From contig NZ_JHZZ01000001.1 in NCBI RefSeq assembly GCF_000687935.1, positions 2,862,001 through 2,926,000 on the forward strand: DNA of 64,000 nt. Reading direction: 5' to 3'. Source of the DNA: Polaribacter sp. Hel_I_88. GTDB taxonomy: Bacteria > Bacteroidota > Bacteroidia > Flavobacteriales > Flavobacteriaceae. The notes beneath the pieces are model-generated. The model was not told the DNA's origin. It did no database searches and saw only the letters and a program-made list of their open reading frames with translations. Positions 44,268 through 56,556 of the stretch are shown one piece after another. The stretch's first letter is position 1. Every line of letters starts with the position of its first letter. A program made the position numbers and the translations under genes.

Positions 44268-45743
44268 TTAATCATAAATTATATCTGCAACTTCAATTTT
44301 TTTATTTTTGATAAAATCAAACAGCGTTAATTGTCTTAATATGTAGTAATCTGTCCAAAATTTCTCTAAAGAATTTAAATATTGTAAAACAGACCTATCT
44401 TGTTCTTGCAACGCAATATTTAAGTCTGTGATATTTATCTTTCCTAATACAAATCGTTTTTTAGCAATTTCATATCTTTTTAGAGCAATTTCTTGTGCTT
44501 TTTTTGCAGTATTTAAAAAATTACGTTGATTTTGCCAGTTTAAAACATGCAAATAAATTTCTTGCTCAAACTCTTGTTCTTGAATCTCTATGTTAGTATT
44601 TACCAAATCTTTATTAGCTTCTACCAATTTTCTTCGAGATTTAGAAACACCCCAATCTAAAATAGGAATTCCTAAAGATAATGTTACATTTTGTTGTTGG
44701 TTATAGTCATTAAATAAGTTGTTAAACTCATTTCCTTGCTGAGAGATACCAAAGTTTGCTCTCAAACTCATTTGTACTCTATTGTTTCCTCTTACTTCTG
44801 CTACATCTCTTTCTGCTTGTAAACGTCTTCTTCTAAACTCTATAACAGCTTTTCTATTTTCTCTTGCTTCTTCTAAAGCTTTTTCTACAGTTACCGAAAA
44901 TAAGGTAAGTTCATCTGGTGTTGATAAAAGAATGTCTTCTGTATCTAATACTAAATATCTTGATAAATTTTGAGAGGATCTTTTAAAGTTTATTTCGTTG
45001 GTAATAACATCATTTTCAGAATTTAAAACCGATAATTCTATTTGAAGTAAATCATTTTCTGCAATTTTACCCATTTTAAATCTTCCTTTAGAAATTTGAA
45101 ATAAAGTATCTTGATTCGAATAATTAGATTTTGCAATTTTACTTTGAATTTGAGCTTTTAATAAGGCAAAATAACGTCTACTAGTATTAAACGAAATTTG
45201 CTCCATCGTTTCAATAAACTCTCTTTTAGCTTCTTCGTATATTAAAGGTTCTATCCTTTTTTGCCATTTAAAATCATTATAAAATAAAGAATTTTGTCTA
45301 TAATTTAAAGAAAATGGAATTACAGCAAAGTTGGTAGCTTCAAAAGGTTCTGAAACATCTACTCTTTCAAACTGCGAACTTATAGAAATTGTACCACCTG
45401 TTAAACCAATATTTTGATTTAAAGACAGTTCCCCATCAAAACGTATTTGATTTGTTCTTCTAAAGCCATCAGAACCATCATCTAAGGTAATTCTATTTAC
45501 AGAATTTCTGTATTGAGGTAGTGTTGCATCAAACCTTAATTGTGGTAAAAAACCTGCTTTAAATCTTCTATATCTCCAATAACTTGCTTGATTTTGATTT
45601 AGCAATGCTTTGTAATCTGGAGAGTTTTTTTGAGCAATATCAATAGCTTCTTCTAAAGTTATTTCTTTTTGAATACCTAGTTGCTCTTGACTAAAAATGG
45701 TTATGGTTAGTAAAAAACAAATCGTTGTAAAAATCTTTTTCAT
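44268..45743 (-). CDS. TolC family outer-membrane efflux protein
   Basis: A 491-residue exported protein (signal cleaved near IFSQ) with two long-helix OEP repeats: LEEAIDIAQKNSPDYKALLNQ near 27-47 and VEKALEEARENRKAVIEFRR in the second half, both standard TolC-family helix starts. It forms the outer channel for an export pump. It overlaps or abuts the ABC permease gene by a 2-base gap, and the HlyD-type adaptor is next upstream, so the three are one operon. The pump ATPase is not in the operon. Confidence 0.9.
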   Translation of the reverse strand: MKKIFTTICFLLTITIFSQEQLGIQKEITLEEAIDIAQKNSPDYKALLNQNQASYWRYRRFKAGFLPQLRFDATLPQYRNSVNRITLDDGSDGFRRTNQIRFDGELSLNQNIGLTGGTISISSQFERVDVSEPFEATNFAVIPFSLNYRQNSLFYNDFKWQKRIEPLIYEEAKREFIETMEQISFNTSRRYFALLKAQIQSKIAKSNYSNQDTLFQISKGRFKMGKIAENDLLQIELSVLNSENDVITNEINFKRSSQNLSRYLVLDTEDILLSTPDELTLFSVTVEKALEEARENRKAVIEFRRRRLQAERDVAEVRGNNRVQMSLRANFGISQQGNEFNNLFNDYNQQQNVTLSLGIPILDWGVSKSRRKLVEANKDLVNTNIEIQEQEFEQEIYLHVLNWQNQRNFLNTAKKAQEIALKRYEIAKKRFVLGKINITDLNIALQEQDRSVLQYLNSLEKFWTDYYILRQLTLFDFIKNKKIEVADIIYD

Positions 45744-45745
45744 AA

Positions 45746-47122
45746 TTATTCGTGTCTAATAGCTTCAATTGGGCTTTTGCTAGCTGCAGATCTAGCAGGA
45801 GCAATTCCAAAAATTAATCCAATAAGTGTTGCCACAAAGAAAGAGAGCAAAATGGAACTTAAAGTTAATATGGTTTCAATTCCTGTACTGAGTTCTAAAA
45901 TATAGGAGGATAAAACACCTAAAACAATTCCTATAATTCCACCACCAATACTTACCAAAACAGATTCTGTTAAGAATTGTAAAATAACATCTTCTTGAGT
46001 GGCTCCAATAGCTCTAATAATTCCAATTTCTTTTGTTCTTTCTAAAACAGAGGCTAACATGATATTCATAATTCCAATACCACCAATTAGCAAAGAAATA
46101 CCAGCAATTATACTTAATACTATATTAAAAATTTGTTTGGTTTTTTGTTGTTGTTTTAAAAGTTGAATAGGGATAGAAATTTCAAAATCTACCATATCAT
46201 TATGCCTTCTTTTTAGCATTCTACTCAACACATCTGCTGTGGCATTTAATTCTGCTGAATTGTTTACTTGAATTGTTAATTTATCTATTTGATGATAATT
46301 ACCTCTAGGAATTTTCTTTTTTGGTCCTTGTTGATTTCCACTAATAAAAATCATTCCACCACCACCAGTTTCCATAGGCTTATCGCTTATGATTTTGCGG
46401 TCTTTATAACGCACTAAAAAAGTAGTAATGGGTATATACACATCTTGATTTAAATCTCGAATACCTAAATTTTCTTGAGCAGTTTCTGAAATAAACTTTT
46501 CTTCGATAACACCAATAACTTGTAACCAAACATCTTTTACTTTTATTTGTTTGCCAACAGCACTTTCTCCAGTAAATAGTTTCTTTTCTATTTTTTTACC
46601 AATAATACAAACGGGTAAAGAAAAATCTGTTTGTGTATCAGAAAAGTTTTTTCCACTTTCTATTTCGATATTTGCTGTCTCAAAAAAGTCTGAGGAAACA
46701 CCAATTAATTTTACAGGGCTTTGTCTTCCTTTAGTAATTACATAAGTTTCTAGGATAATTTCTGGACTTACTTTTTTTACAGAAGGTAGATTTTTTTTGA
46801 TGCTATTCACATCTAACATATCTAACCCTTTAGAAAACCTTTTAGGAGAAATTTCTCCAGCATCAGTTTCATCATCACTACTGTCATTTTCCTCATCATC
46901 TGGAATAGGAGTAATGACAATATTGTTAACACCTACCAATTCTAATTGTGCTAAAATTTCTTTTTCTGCACCATTACCAATGGCTAGCATTGTAATAACA
47001 GCTGCAACACCAAAAATAATTCCTAAGGAAGTTAAAAGTGTTCTAACTTTATTGGCTAAAATTACACGTATAGCTTCGCTAAAATTAGATTTTAGTTTTT
47101 CTATATAGATTTTATCAATCAT
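45746..47122 (-). CDS. MacB-type ABC transporter permease without fused ATPase
   Basis: A 458-residue permease. Membrane helix ~23-43 (VRTLLTSLGIIFGVAAVITML), a long periplasmic MacB_PCD domain (~50-325) and a C-terminal FtsX block with three helices, including GGIGIMNIMLASVLERTKEIGI and APARSAASKSPIEAIRHE. MacB fuses its ATPase to the N-terminus; this protein does not, so a separate ATP-binding subunit is required. None lies beside it in the window. A Ser/Glu/Asp-rich insert (DDEENDSSDDETD) occurs in the periplasmic part. Confidence 0.9.
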   Translation of the reverse strand: MIDKIYIEKLKSNFSEAIRVILANKVRTLLTSLGIIFGVAAVITMLAIGNGAEKEILAQLELVGVNNIVITPIPDDEENDSSDDETDAGEISPKRFSKGLDMLDVNSIKKNLPSVKKVSPEIILETYVITKGRQSPVKLIGVSSDFFETANIEIESGKNFSDTQTDFSLPVCIIGKKIEKKLFTGESAVGKQIKVKDVWLQVIGVIEEKFISETAQENLGIRDLNQDVYIPITTFLVRYKDRKIISDKPMETGGGGMIFISGNQQGPKKKIPRGNYHQIDKLTIQVNNSAELNATADVLSRMLKRRHNDMVDFEISIPIQLLKQQQKTKQIFNIVLSIIAGISLLIGGIGIMNIMLASVLERTKEIGIIRAIGATQEDVILQFLTESVLVSIGGGIIGIVLGVLSSYILELSTGIETILTLSSILLSFFVATLIGLIFGIAPARSAASKSPIEAIRHE

Positions 47123-47129
47123 AAAAAAA

Positions 47130-48377
47130 CTAATTTAATTTTGCTATTTGATCATCATCTAATCCTTCTGGTTTATTTAAATACACAACGTCTTCTGCAT
47201 TTAAACCATCTAATATAATCACAGAGTCGTTATTAGCATCACCAATTTTAACTTGTTTTTTGGCAACTGAAAAACCAGTTTTTTTATATACGTAGGTTAT
47301 AGAGTCTTTAGAAAAAACAGCCTCTAAAGGAACACTTAAAACATCCTCTTGTTCAAATGTTAGTATTTTGTTTGAAGTTGTCATACCTGGTCTAATATTC
47401 GTGTTAGAGCCATTTAATTTTATCAAGACTTGAAAAACTTTAATATCTGAACCCCTTTTATTTTCACCTACATTAGCTACATCTGTTACAATTCCGTCTA
47501 TTTCAACATCAGGAAAGGCATCAAACCCAATTTTTACAGGTAAATCTTTTTTAATTTTTCTGATATCAACCTCATTGGCATAGGTTTTAGATTCCATTTT
47601 AGTTAAATCAGGAAGTGTTGCTATAGAAGGATTCCATGGACTTATGGAGGAACCTACTTTTTTCTTGGTACCATCCCATTCTTTATGATAGGTAATCATT
47701 CCATTTCCATCAGAGTATATTGTGAAAGATTCTAAAAGTTCTAAAAGACTTTTTAATTCTTTATTAATCTTAGATACTCTTGTACCAACTTCCACCATTC
47801 TTGCATTTGCTTGTCTTTTTTTAATTCTGTAATTTTCTTTTTTTTCTTTTAAATCGCGCTCTAATTTTTCAAGATTTATTTCTAATTTTCTAATAGTTGC
47901 TGGTGGTTCATAAGTAGATTGATTAAGTTCTAGCCTGGTTTCTTCCATGCTAAAGCTTAAATCTTTAATGGCATTTCGTTCTTGCTTTAACGCAAGTGTA
48001 GTATCTAATTGTTCTTGTGTATATCTAGATTCTGCAGTTTCTAAATCTAAACGAGCATCTATAATTTGTTCGTTTACATCAGAAGGATCTAATCTACCCA
48101 CATAATCACCTTCTTTTACGATGGTTCCTTCTGGTACTAAATCTTGAATTTTTATATCACGAAGTCTAAATTTTCTAAGATTTTCTGGGCCATTAATAAC
48201 CTTTAAGCTTGTGGATTGTGCTTCTCCAGAAGTAATAACTTCACTAACAAAATTTCCTTTTTTTACTTTGGTTGTAAGGTATACTTCTCCATCTGCAGCA
48301 GGTGAAAAATAACGATATCCGAAATAAATTAAAACTATTGCTATGACACTTATAATAGCTATTTTCTTCTTGTTCAT
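47130..48377 (-). CDS. HlyD/MacA-type periplasmic adaptor
   Basis: A 415-residue membrane-fusion protein with one N-terminal helix (KIAIISVIAIVLIYFGYRYF), a barrel-sandwich half-motif (GNFVSEVITSGEAQ; PEGTIVKEGDYVGRLD), a long coiled-coil hairpin ~95-215 rich in E, K, L and R, then the second barrel-sandwich half and a beta-barrel (DLPVKIGFDAFPDVEIDGIV). It links the ABC permease with the TolC channel. First gene of the operon and 7 bases from the permease. Confidence 0.9.
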   Translation of the reverse strand: MNKKKIAIISVIAIVLIYFGYRYFSPAADGEVYLTTKVKKGNFVSEVITSGEAQSTSLKVINGPENLRKFRLRDIKIQDLVPEGTIVKEGDYVGRLDPSDVNEQIIDARLDLETAESRYTQEQLDTTLALKQERNAIKDLSFSMEETRLELNQSTYEPPATIRKLEINLEKLERDLKEKKENYRIKKRQANARMVEVGTRVSKINKELKSLLELLESFTIYSDGNGMITYHKEWDGTKKKVGSSISPWNPSIATLPDLTKMESKTYANEVDIRKIKKDLPVKIGFDAFPDVEIDGIVTDVANVGENKRGSDIKVFQVLIKLNGSNTNIRPGMTTSNKILTFEQEDVLSVPLEAVFSKDSITYVYKKTGFSVAKKQVKIGDANNDSVIILDGLNAEDVVYLNKPEGLDDDQIAKLN

Positions 48378-48411
48378 TCGTTTTTAGTTTGATTAGAATT
48401 CAAAACTAACT

Positions 48412-48440
48412 AAAAAAAGAGTGCTGTAAAGCACTCTTTC
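48412..48440 (-). terminator. intrinsic terminator of icd
   Basis: On the minus strand AGAAAGAGTGCT-ttac-AGCACTCTTTTTTT, 35 bases past the icd stop and just before the exporter operon. Confidence 0.85.
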
Positions 48441-48474
48441 TGTTAATATTTGTTATAAATTTTTGTTAAAAGAA

Positions 48475-51299
<2,825 letters not shown>

Positions 51300-51331
51300 A
51301 AAAAAAAAGTGTTGTAAATTTTACAACACTT
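51300..51331 (-). terminator. intrinsic terminator of rplS
   Basis: On the minus strand AGTGTTGTAAA-a-TTTACAACACT followed by T8, 25 bases past the rplS stop. Confidence 0.92.
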
Positions 51332-51355
51332 TCCTTAAGTTTATTTGAGAAAAAA

Positions 51356-51706
51356 CTATCTTCTTTTTTCAGTAATTCTAGCTTTTTTACCAGTAAGACC
51401 TCTAAAGTAAAAGATACGAGCTCTACGAACTTTACCTCTTTTATTCACTTCAATTTTTTGAAGAGAAGGTAAGTTGATAGGGAAAATTCTTTCTACACCT
51501 ACAGTACCAGACATTTTTCTGATTGTAAAAGTTTCTGAAGTTCCTGTTCCTCTTCTTTGAATTACAACTCCTCTAAAAAACTGAGTTCTAACTTTTTCAC
51601 CTTCTTTAATTTCGTAATACACAGTAATTGTATCACCAGCTGCAAATTCTGCAAGTTCTTTTTTTGTTACAAATTCGTCTTGAACAAATTTTAATAAAGC
51701 TTCCAT
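51356..51706 (-). CDS. rplS: 50S ribosomal protein L19
   Basis: Large-subunit protein at the 30S-50S interface. The 116-residue length and motifs FAAGDTITVYYEIKEGEK, RTQFFRGVVIQRRGTG, TFTIRKMSGTVGVERIFP and the basic C-terminus KVRRARIFYFRGLTGKKARI are all as expected. It is third on the minus strand after trmD and a glycosyltransferase gene; trmD and rplS are close neighbours in many bacteria. Confidence 0.98.
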   Translation of the reverse strand: MEALLKFVQDEFVTKKELAEFAAGDTITVYYEIKEGEKVRTQFFRGVVIQRRGTGTSETFTIRKMSGTVGVERIFPINLPSLQKIEVNKRGKVRRARIFYFRGLTGKKARITEKRR

Positions 51707-51817
51707 ATGTAATGTTTATGTTTTGTTGTAAAGCAACATTCACGATTTCTTCGTCAGAGGTTAATTTAGCGGTTGCAAAAATAGTATTTTTTTTCAGTTG
51801 ATAAAACTAAAAAGCAT

Positions 51818-53296
51818 TTATTTTTTAGGTTGATAATCAGTACAATAGAAAACCCAGAACTTTCTGCTTTGGTTTTTATTGATTTGTATGATAATTGGCT
51901 CTAATTCAGTTACATTTTTAAAGTGAGCTATTAATAATGGATTCACTTCACCTAACTTTTCGTTACTTTTAAAACGTTTGTCAGAATCAATAAAAAGGGC
52001 ATTTTTTCCTTTTAAGGTTTTTAGATCATCACCCAAATAATCAAAATGTAAAGCTGGCAATCCTATGATGTTTTGCGCATACACCTTATCCTCCATAAAA
52101 AAGTTTAAACAAGCTGATGTTTTATAATTATCATCAGAAAACACAAACGTGTTGGGGTATTTTTCCTGTAATTTTTCAGTTTCTACTGCTAATTCTTTCC
52201 AACCAACCCAAGTATCATCACTTTTAATAGGCGCTACATAAAACAATATTTGAATACTAAAAAGTACATGAAAAATGATAGAAATTATAACCTGTACTTT
52301 TAATAGTTTCTTGCTGATAAACATACCTGCCAAAATAATTCCTGTAATGTAAGAAGGCATCATCCAATTTAATTTTACCCAATAAATAGGAGTAAGGCTA
52401 AAAAAACCAACAAATGTAGGAATGAAAAAAGCTAATAAAAACAACGTTTTTGAACTTGGCAATTTAAATTTTAACAACGCTCTCTTAATGTATTTATACG
52501 TAAAAGTGATAAAAATTAAAAACAAAACTGGCAATAACAAAAATAGTTGATGCCCAATAGCGCCAAAAAAATAATTCGAAGAAAATTTAAATTCAGAGAT
52601 GGAACTTGTTCTTGAAGAAGATTGAAACGCAAAAGAGGCAAAATCGTTTTGATAATTCCAATACCAAACAGGAAATGTGACTGCTACAGAAATTAAGAGC
52701 GAAAAATACAACCAAGGAGAAAGTAGTAATTTTCTGTGTTTTTGTGAAAAAATTACAAATAAAATTAATCCAATTTGTAATAAAAGAGCTGTGTATTTGC
52801 TGTTAAAAGCCAAGCCCATGGCAATTCCTCCAAGAATCCAAAAGATTTTTTTGTCTTCAAAAATTGCTTTGTATAAACAGATCAAACTTAGCGTCCAAAA
52901 TAATAAAAGAGGCACATCTGGAGTGGAGTTAAAGGATAAAATTGATATAAAAATAGTGGAAGCCAATAAAACAAACGCTCTTTGTAATTTTTGTTTTGAT
53001 AAAAAATAAGAGGCGAGTTTATAAAAACTTACAATGGTTAAGGACGTAATAAAAAAGTCAGTAAACTTAACAACAAAAACAGCTTGTCCAAAAATTTCAG
53101 AGAAAATTCGCAACAAATAGCCAATCATTCCTGGATGATCAAAATACGATAATGACAAATTTTGCCCATATAAATAATAATAGGCATCTTGTGGCATTAA
53201 GCCCATAAATGGTAGTAAAATCAACCTAAAAAGCTGAAAACCTACAACCCAAGAAACGGCTGTATTATTTTTGATGAAATTTTTTAATGTATCCAA
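51818..53296 (-). CDS. GT39/ArnT-like membrane glycosyltransferase
   Basis: A 492-residue protein with about 11 membrane helices and the PMT/ArnT-type N-terminus: after the first helix come acidic loop residues (GLMPQDAYYYLYGQNLSLSYFDHPGMIGYL), where the D/E in the first luminal loop is the likely catalytic residue. Such enzymes use a lipid-phosphate sugar donor to modify lipids or proteins on the outer face of the inner membrane. It lies between trmD (67 bases) and rplS (111 bases), splitting a common gene pair. Acceptor and sugar unknown. Confidence 0.8.
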   Translation of the reverse strand: MDTLKNFIKNNTAVSWVVGFQLFRLILLPFMGLMPQDAYYYLYGQNLSLSYFDHPGMIGYLLRIFSEIFGQAVFVVKFTDFFITSLTIVSFYKLASYFLSKQKLQRAFVLLASTIFISILSFNSTPDVPLLLFWTLSLICLYKAIFEDKKIFWILGGIAMGLAFNSKYTALLLQIGLILFVIFSQKHRKLLLSPWLYFSLLISVAVTFPVWYWNYQNDFASFAFQSSSRTSSISEFKFSSNYFFGAIGHQLFLLLPVLFLIFITFTYKYIKRALLKFKLPSSKTLFLLAFFIPTFVGFFSLTPIYWVKLNWMMPSYITGIILAGMFISKKLLKVQVIISIIFHVLFSIQILFYVAPIKSDDTWVGWKELAVETEKLQEKYPNTFVFSDDNYKTSACLNFFMEDKVYAQNIIGLPALHFDYLGDDLKTLKGKNALFIDSDKRFKSNEKLGEVNPLLIAHFKNVTELEPIIIQINKNQSRKFWVFYCTDYQPKK

Positions 53297-53362
53297 AAGG
53301 TGCTATTCTAAAATTTTGTCGAAGATACTGAAACAAGTTCAAAATCTTTAAGTTACTTATTT

Positions 53363-54040
53363 TTAGTCTTCCAATAAATCGGGTCTAATTTGTTCTGTTC
53401 TTTTATAGGCTTGTTCACTTCGCCAATCTTCAATCTTTGGAAAATTACCAGATAATAAAATTTCTGGAACTTTACTACCTTCAAAATCGGCAGGTCTTGT
53501 ATAAACTGGTGGTGATAATAAATTGTCTTGAAAAGAATCTGTTAACGCAGATTGTTCATCGCCAATTACGCCTGGAATTAAACGCACCACAGCATCTACC
53601 AAAACAGCTGCAGCCAATTCGCCTCCTGTTAACACATAATCGCCAATTGAAATTTCTTTGGTAATAAATAAATCACGAATTCGTTGATCTACACCTTTAT
53701 AATGACCCGTTAAAATCAATATATTTTCTTTTAAAGAAAGTGTATTTGCTGTAGTTTGATTTAGTGTTTTTGCATCTGGAGTCATGTAAATTACTTCATC
53801 GTACTTTCTTTCAGCTTGCAATTTTTTAATACAATTTGCAATGGGTTCTATCATCATCACCATACCTGCACCACCACCAAATTGCGTGTCGTCAATTTGT
53901 TTGTAATTGCCCAAACCATATGTACGTAAATCGTGAATTATAATTTCTGCCAAACCTTTTTCTTTTGCACGCTTTACAATAGAGTGGTTAAATGGACTTT
54001 CTAATAAATTAGGAGCTACTGAAATAATGTCTATTCGCAT
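53363..54040 (-). CDS. trmD: tRNA (guanine-N1)-methyltransferase
   Basis: Methylates G37 of tRNAs using S-adenosylmethionine. 225 residues, standard length. The trefoil-knot SAM site is seen in [16 protein letters not shown] and [17 protein letters not shown], and the N-terminus [20 protein letters not shown] and [11 protein letters not shown] are typical. It is the last housekeeping gene before the cassette region; its start codon is 94 bases from the first cassette boundary at 54135. Confidence 0.97.
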   Translation of the reverse strand: MRIDIISVAPNLLESPFNHSIVKRAKEKGLAEIIIHDLRTYGLGNYKQIDDTQFGGGAGMVMMIEPIANCIKKLQAERKYDEVIYMTPDAKTLNQTTANTLSLKENILILTGHYKGVDQRIRDLFITKEISIGDYVLTGGELAAAVLVDAVVRLIPGVIGDEQSALTDSFQDNLLSPPVYTRPADFEGSKVPEILLSGNFPKIEDWRSEQAYKRTEQIRPDLLED

Positions 54041-54134
54041 GTTGCAAATGTAAGTTTTTTGAATGTTTTGAAAAGACTTTTTTAGAAATGTGTAAATCTA
54101 ATACTATCTTGAATTCTATTTGTTAAATAGGTAT

Positions 54135-54144
54135 GTTGGCAGTA
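54135..54144. repeat. left boundary of cassette 1 (GTTGGCAGTA)
   Basis: GTTGGCAGTA is the exact reverse complement of TACTGCCAAC at 54751-54760, bracketing cassette 1. It is preceded by GGTAT, as the right ends of the attC-like elements are preceded by GTAT or a similar sequence. No full attC-like element is visible to its left, so it may be the array end. Confidence 0.6.
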
Positions 54145-54148
54145 GTTT

Positions 54149-54475
54149 TTATTCCGCTAAAACCTCAATTACTTCAGCTTCTCCGATTTTTCTTGGTCCT
54201 TCGTGAAACCACCAAGTTCTTCCTTTTTTTTAGTAACTCCTCAATATTCTGATGTCTTAAAAACATAATTTTTACGTTTTCAGTTTCTCCTCGATAAATT
54301 CTGTCTTTTTCAAAGTCAATTTGTCCAATATAGGTTGTCGGAAAGTCATTCGAGTTTGGCAAATATTCATAACGTGGTTTGGGCGATAACCTGTTCCGAT
54401 TCCAGTTTCACGCCCTCCATTTTCGGTTGAGTATAAAGTCAGTTTAGCTTTTGTGTTTATTATGTCGGAATTCAT
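54149..54475 (-). pseudogene. EF-Tu C-terminal-domain-like protein, two frameshifts
   Basis: Three minus-strand frames join into one protein: MNSDIINTKAKLTLYS..GIGTGYRPNH (start 54475), then YEYLPNSNDFPTTYIGQIDF through FLRHQNIEELLK, then KKGRTWWFHEGPRKIGEAEV..EVLAE and a stop at 54149. The joined product (~108 aa) resembles domain 3 of elongation factor Tu standing alone, a small family seen in accessory DNA. One frameshift is at ~54371-54377, the other in a T8/A8 run at 54224-54231. The homopolymer could be slippery or a sequencing error; the first break is not at a homopolymer. Part of cassette 1. Confidence 0.7.
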
Positions 54476-54484
54476 TAATTCAAT

Positions 54485-54730
54485 TTAGCTTTTATTCATT
54501 TTCTTCATAAAGTATGGTTTTGTTAGATTTCTGAATAACATATACACAACAATAATAGCTATAACAATAATAGTTCCGCTTATACTTGTTTTTTCATCAG
54601 GAATTCCACCTAAAAGATAGAGTAACGTTCTAATTCCAACCAAAATGGAAAGTATTATCATAATACCGTAAATGAAATTGATAGTTTTCCATAGATATTC
54701 AAATAATATTTCTTTGTCGTATTTGTCCAA
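54485..54730 (-). CDS. hypothetical two-helix membrane protein in cassette 1
   Basis: 81 residues with hydrophobic segments ~13-38 (TINFIYGIMIILSILVGI) and ~50-65 (GTIIVIAIIVVYMLF) and a basic tail KPYFMKKMNKS. I do not recognise it. It ends 9 bases before the EF-Tu-domain pseudogene and begins just inside the TACTGCCAAC cassette edge (21 bases), with little room for a promoter. Both genes of the cassette point away from the attC-like element E1 at the right and toward the boundary at 54135. Confidence 0.6.
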   Translation of the reverse strand: MDKYDKEILFEYLWKTINFIYGIMIILSILVGIRTLLYLLGGIPDEKTSISGTIIVIAIIVVYMLFRNLTKPYFMKKMNKS

Positions 54731-54753
54731 ATTCTACTCGTTTCTCAAATTAC

Positions 54754-54888
54754 TGCCAACGTGTTTGTACAAGATTAGTTGCGATGTAAAGCAATAAAGT
54801 TTCTAAATAAAACAAATAATCAAGAAAGTCCACGAGAACTTTCGTTAGTAAGTACAAACAAAGCAATTAATTTTGTATGTTGTTGGGC
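54754..54888. repeat. attC-like imperfect palindrome E1
   Basis: Outer triplets AAC (54758-54760) and GTT (54882-54884). Left arm GTGTTTGTACAAGATTAGTTGC pairs with right arm GCAATTAATTTTGTATGTTG (TACAAgATTAgTTGC against GCAATTAATTTTGTA). A central hairpin GAAAGT-ccacgaga-ACTTTC lies at 54824-54843. The layout is shared with E2 and E3. Left flanking nucleotides (TACTGCC) belong to cassette 1, right ones (GGGCTTTCG) to cassette 2. Confidence 0.7.
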
Positions 54889-54994
54889 TTTCGTTTTTTA
54901 TTTATTCCATAACATTATTTATTCCTATAATTTGCTTTGTTAAATTTTTAAGTTTTGTAAATATATTACATGAGTTTTAGGACAAGGTTAATTA

Positions 54995-56506
54995 TTATTT
55001 CTTAATTAATTTACCCTTTTGATTTTTGTCTCCAATTATAAGATTATATAAATAGATGCCACTATTTAAATGCTCAAGGTTTAGCTTTTTATTTTCATTA
55101 ATTTTTTTAGAAATAATTTTACGACCTTGAGAATCAAACAACTCAAAAGTAATTATTTTAGAGTAATCTGTAAGATTAAATTTTAGTTCATTTATAATAG
55201 GATTTGGGTATAATGTTATCTTTAGAGGTTTTGTATTTTTAATACTAAGTATATTTTCTTCAGAGTAATAATAAATTTTCTTCTCTTTATTTATCCAGTT
55301 ATTATTTGTGTCATCCCAATAATAACGTATATATTCAAGAGGTTTATTGTTTAATTCATCAGTTCTTAGATAACTATATGGTAAAAATAAATCAGAAAGA
55401 TTATATGATAAATCATAATGGTAGGTATATCTTATACTATAAGTATTAGTCGAATCACTTGGAAATTTAGAAGAACGTTTATATTCAATAAGGTTTCCAT
55501 TACTGTCATAAATGTAGTCATCAAATTGATTACCATATTCAATTCCATTATCTGTTACTTGATAAATTGTACTTGTATTTTTTTGAATTAGATATCCTTC
55601 TGAATTATAAGTGTATTCATATTGTCTACTAATCTCCCATATATTGTCTGTTGAATTCCATTTATAAATAATATCTGATAATTCGTTTCCTAATGAATCA
55701 TATGTATATTCTGTTTTTAAATTATTTTCCCACTCATTGGTGTCTTCATTTAGACGTGGAGCTAATCTTAAAATCAAGTTTTCATTTAAATCATAGTCGT
55801 AACTATATTTATAACTTAATTTCCAAATATTCAAGTCCTTTTCCCATGAATAGCCAGTGGTTAGTATTAAATTTCCTTTTGAATTATAAGTTCTTTCACT
55901 TTTTTCATCTAAAACCAAACTATTGGCAGAATCATGCCAACTTGAACTATAAGTTTCAGTTATTTTGTTTTCAGTATTGTAGGTGTTTTCAGTTTTTGTG
56001 CTAGGTCTCCAATCAGTACCATTTTTTCCAAAATAAAATATACTTTGTGTTCTATTGCGATTTACATCATAAATATACTCATATCTATAATCATTAAACC
56101 ATCTAGAAGATCCCCACTCATAAACAGAGGCAGTTAACATATCTCCATTAAAATTGTAGGTGTACTCTACTTTATCGTCAAAATACCAATCTGTACCATT
56201 ATCCCCATGAGATCTAAAGTATTGTGTTATGTTACCATTTGAATCATAAGCAAATTCCTCTTTATCGTCTAAAATCCAATTGCCAGTATTTGCATCCCAA
56301 TCATATCTTATTGATTGGTTTAAATATTGTATGTTAAAATCGGTAGATTTTAAGTTTTTATTATTTGCCTTAAATTTAACTATATTCATTAAAGATTTTT
56401 TTGATTTTGTATCAATAAACCTAAATGAGTTATTTATTTGCTTTTGAGCATGGGTCTTAAGTGTTATGAATAAAATAATAAATAAAATAATCTTTTTATG
56501 TTTCAT
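54995..56506 (-). CDS. T9SS-sorted YD/RHS-like repeat protein, cassette 2
   Basis: A 503-residue exported protein: signal MKHKKIILFIILFITLKTHA, then ~12 repeats of a ~35-residue unit of the type Y-x-Y-D/N-S-x-G-N-x ... W-x(n)-E-Y-x-Y (for example FAYDSNGNITQYFRSHGDNG and YIYDVNRNRTQSIFYFGKNG), resembling YD repeats, and a type A T9SS sorting domain ~425-503 (ITLYPNPIINELKFNLTDYS..FDSQGRKI..LNSGIYLYNL). It should be secreted by the type IX system. It fills cassette 2 alone, with cassette edges 54882 and ~56563. Accessory, function unknown. Confidence 0.8.
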   Translation of the reverse strand: MKHKKIILFIILFITLKTHAQKQINNSFRFIDTKSKKSLMNIVKFKANNKNLKSTDFNIQYLNQSIRYDWDANTGNWILDDKEEFAYDSNGNITQYFRSHGDNGTDWYFDDKVEYTYNFNGDMLTASVYEWGSSRWFNDYRYEYIYDVNRNRTQSIFYFGKNGTDWRPSTKTENTYNTENKITETYSSSWHDSANSLVLDEKSERTYNSKGNLILTTGYSWEKDLNIWKLSYKYSYDYDLNENLILRLAPRLNEDTNEWENNLKTEYTYDSLGNELSDIIYKWNSTDNIWEISRQYEYTYNSEGYLIQKNTSTIYQVTDNGIEYGNQFDDYIYDSNGNLIEYKRSSKFPSDSTNTYSIRYTYHYDLSYNLSDLFLPYSYLRTDELNNKPLEYIRYYWDDTNNNWINKEKKIYYYSEENILSIKNTKPLKITLYPNPIINELKFNLTDYSKIITFELFDSQGRKIISKKINENKKLNLEHLNSGIYLYNLIIGDKNQKGKLIKK

Positions 56507-56556
56507 ATTTTAATGTTTAGTCAACCTATTTCAGGAAAGTACATTTTTGGTATGAA

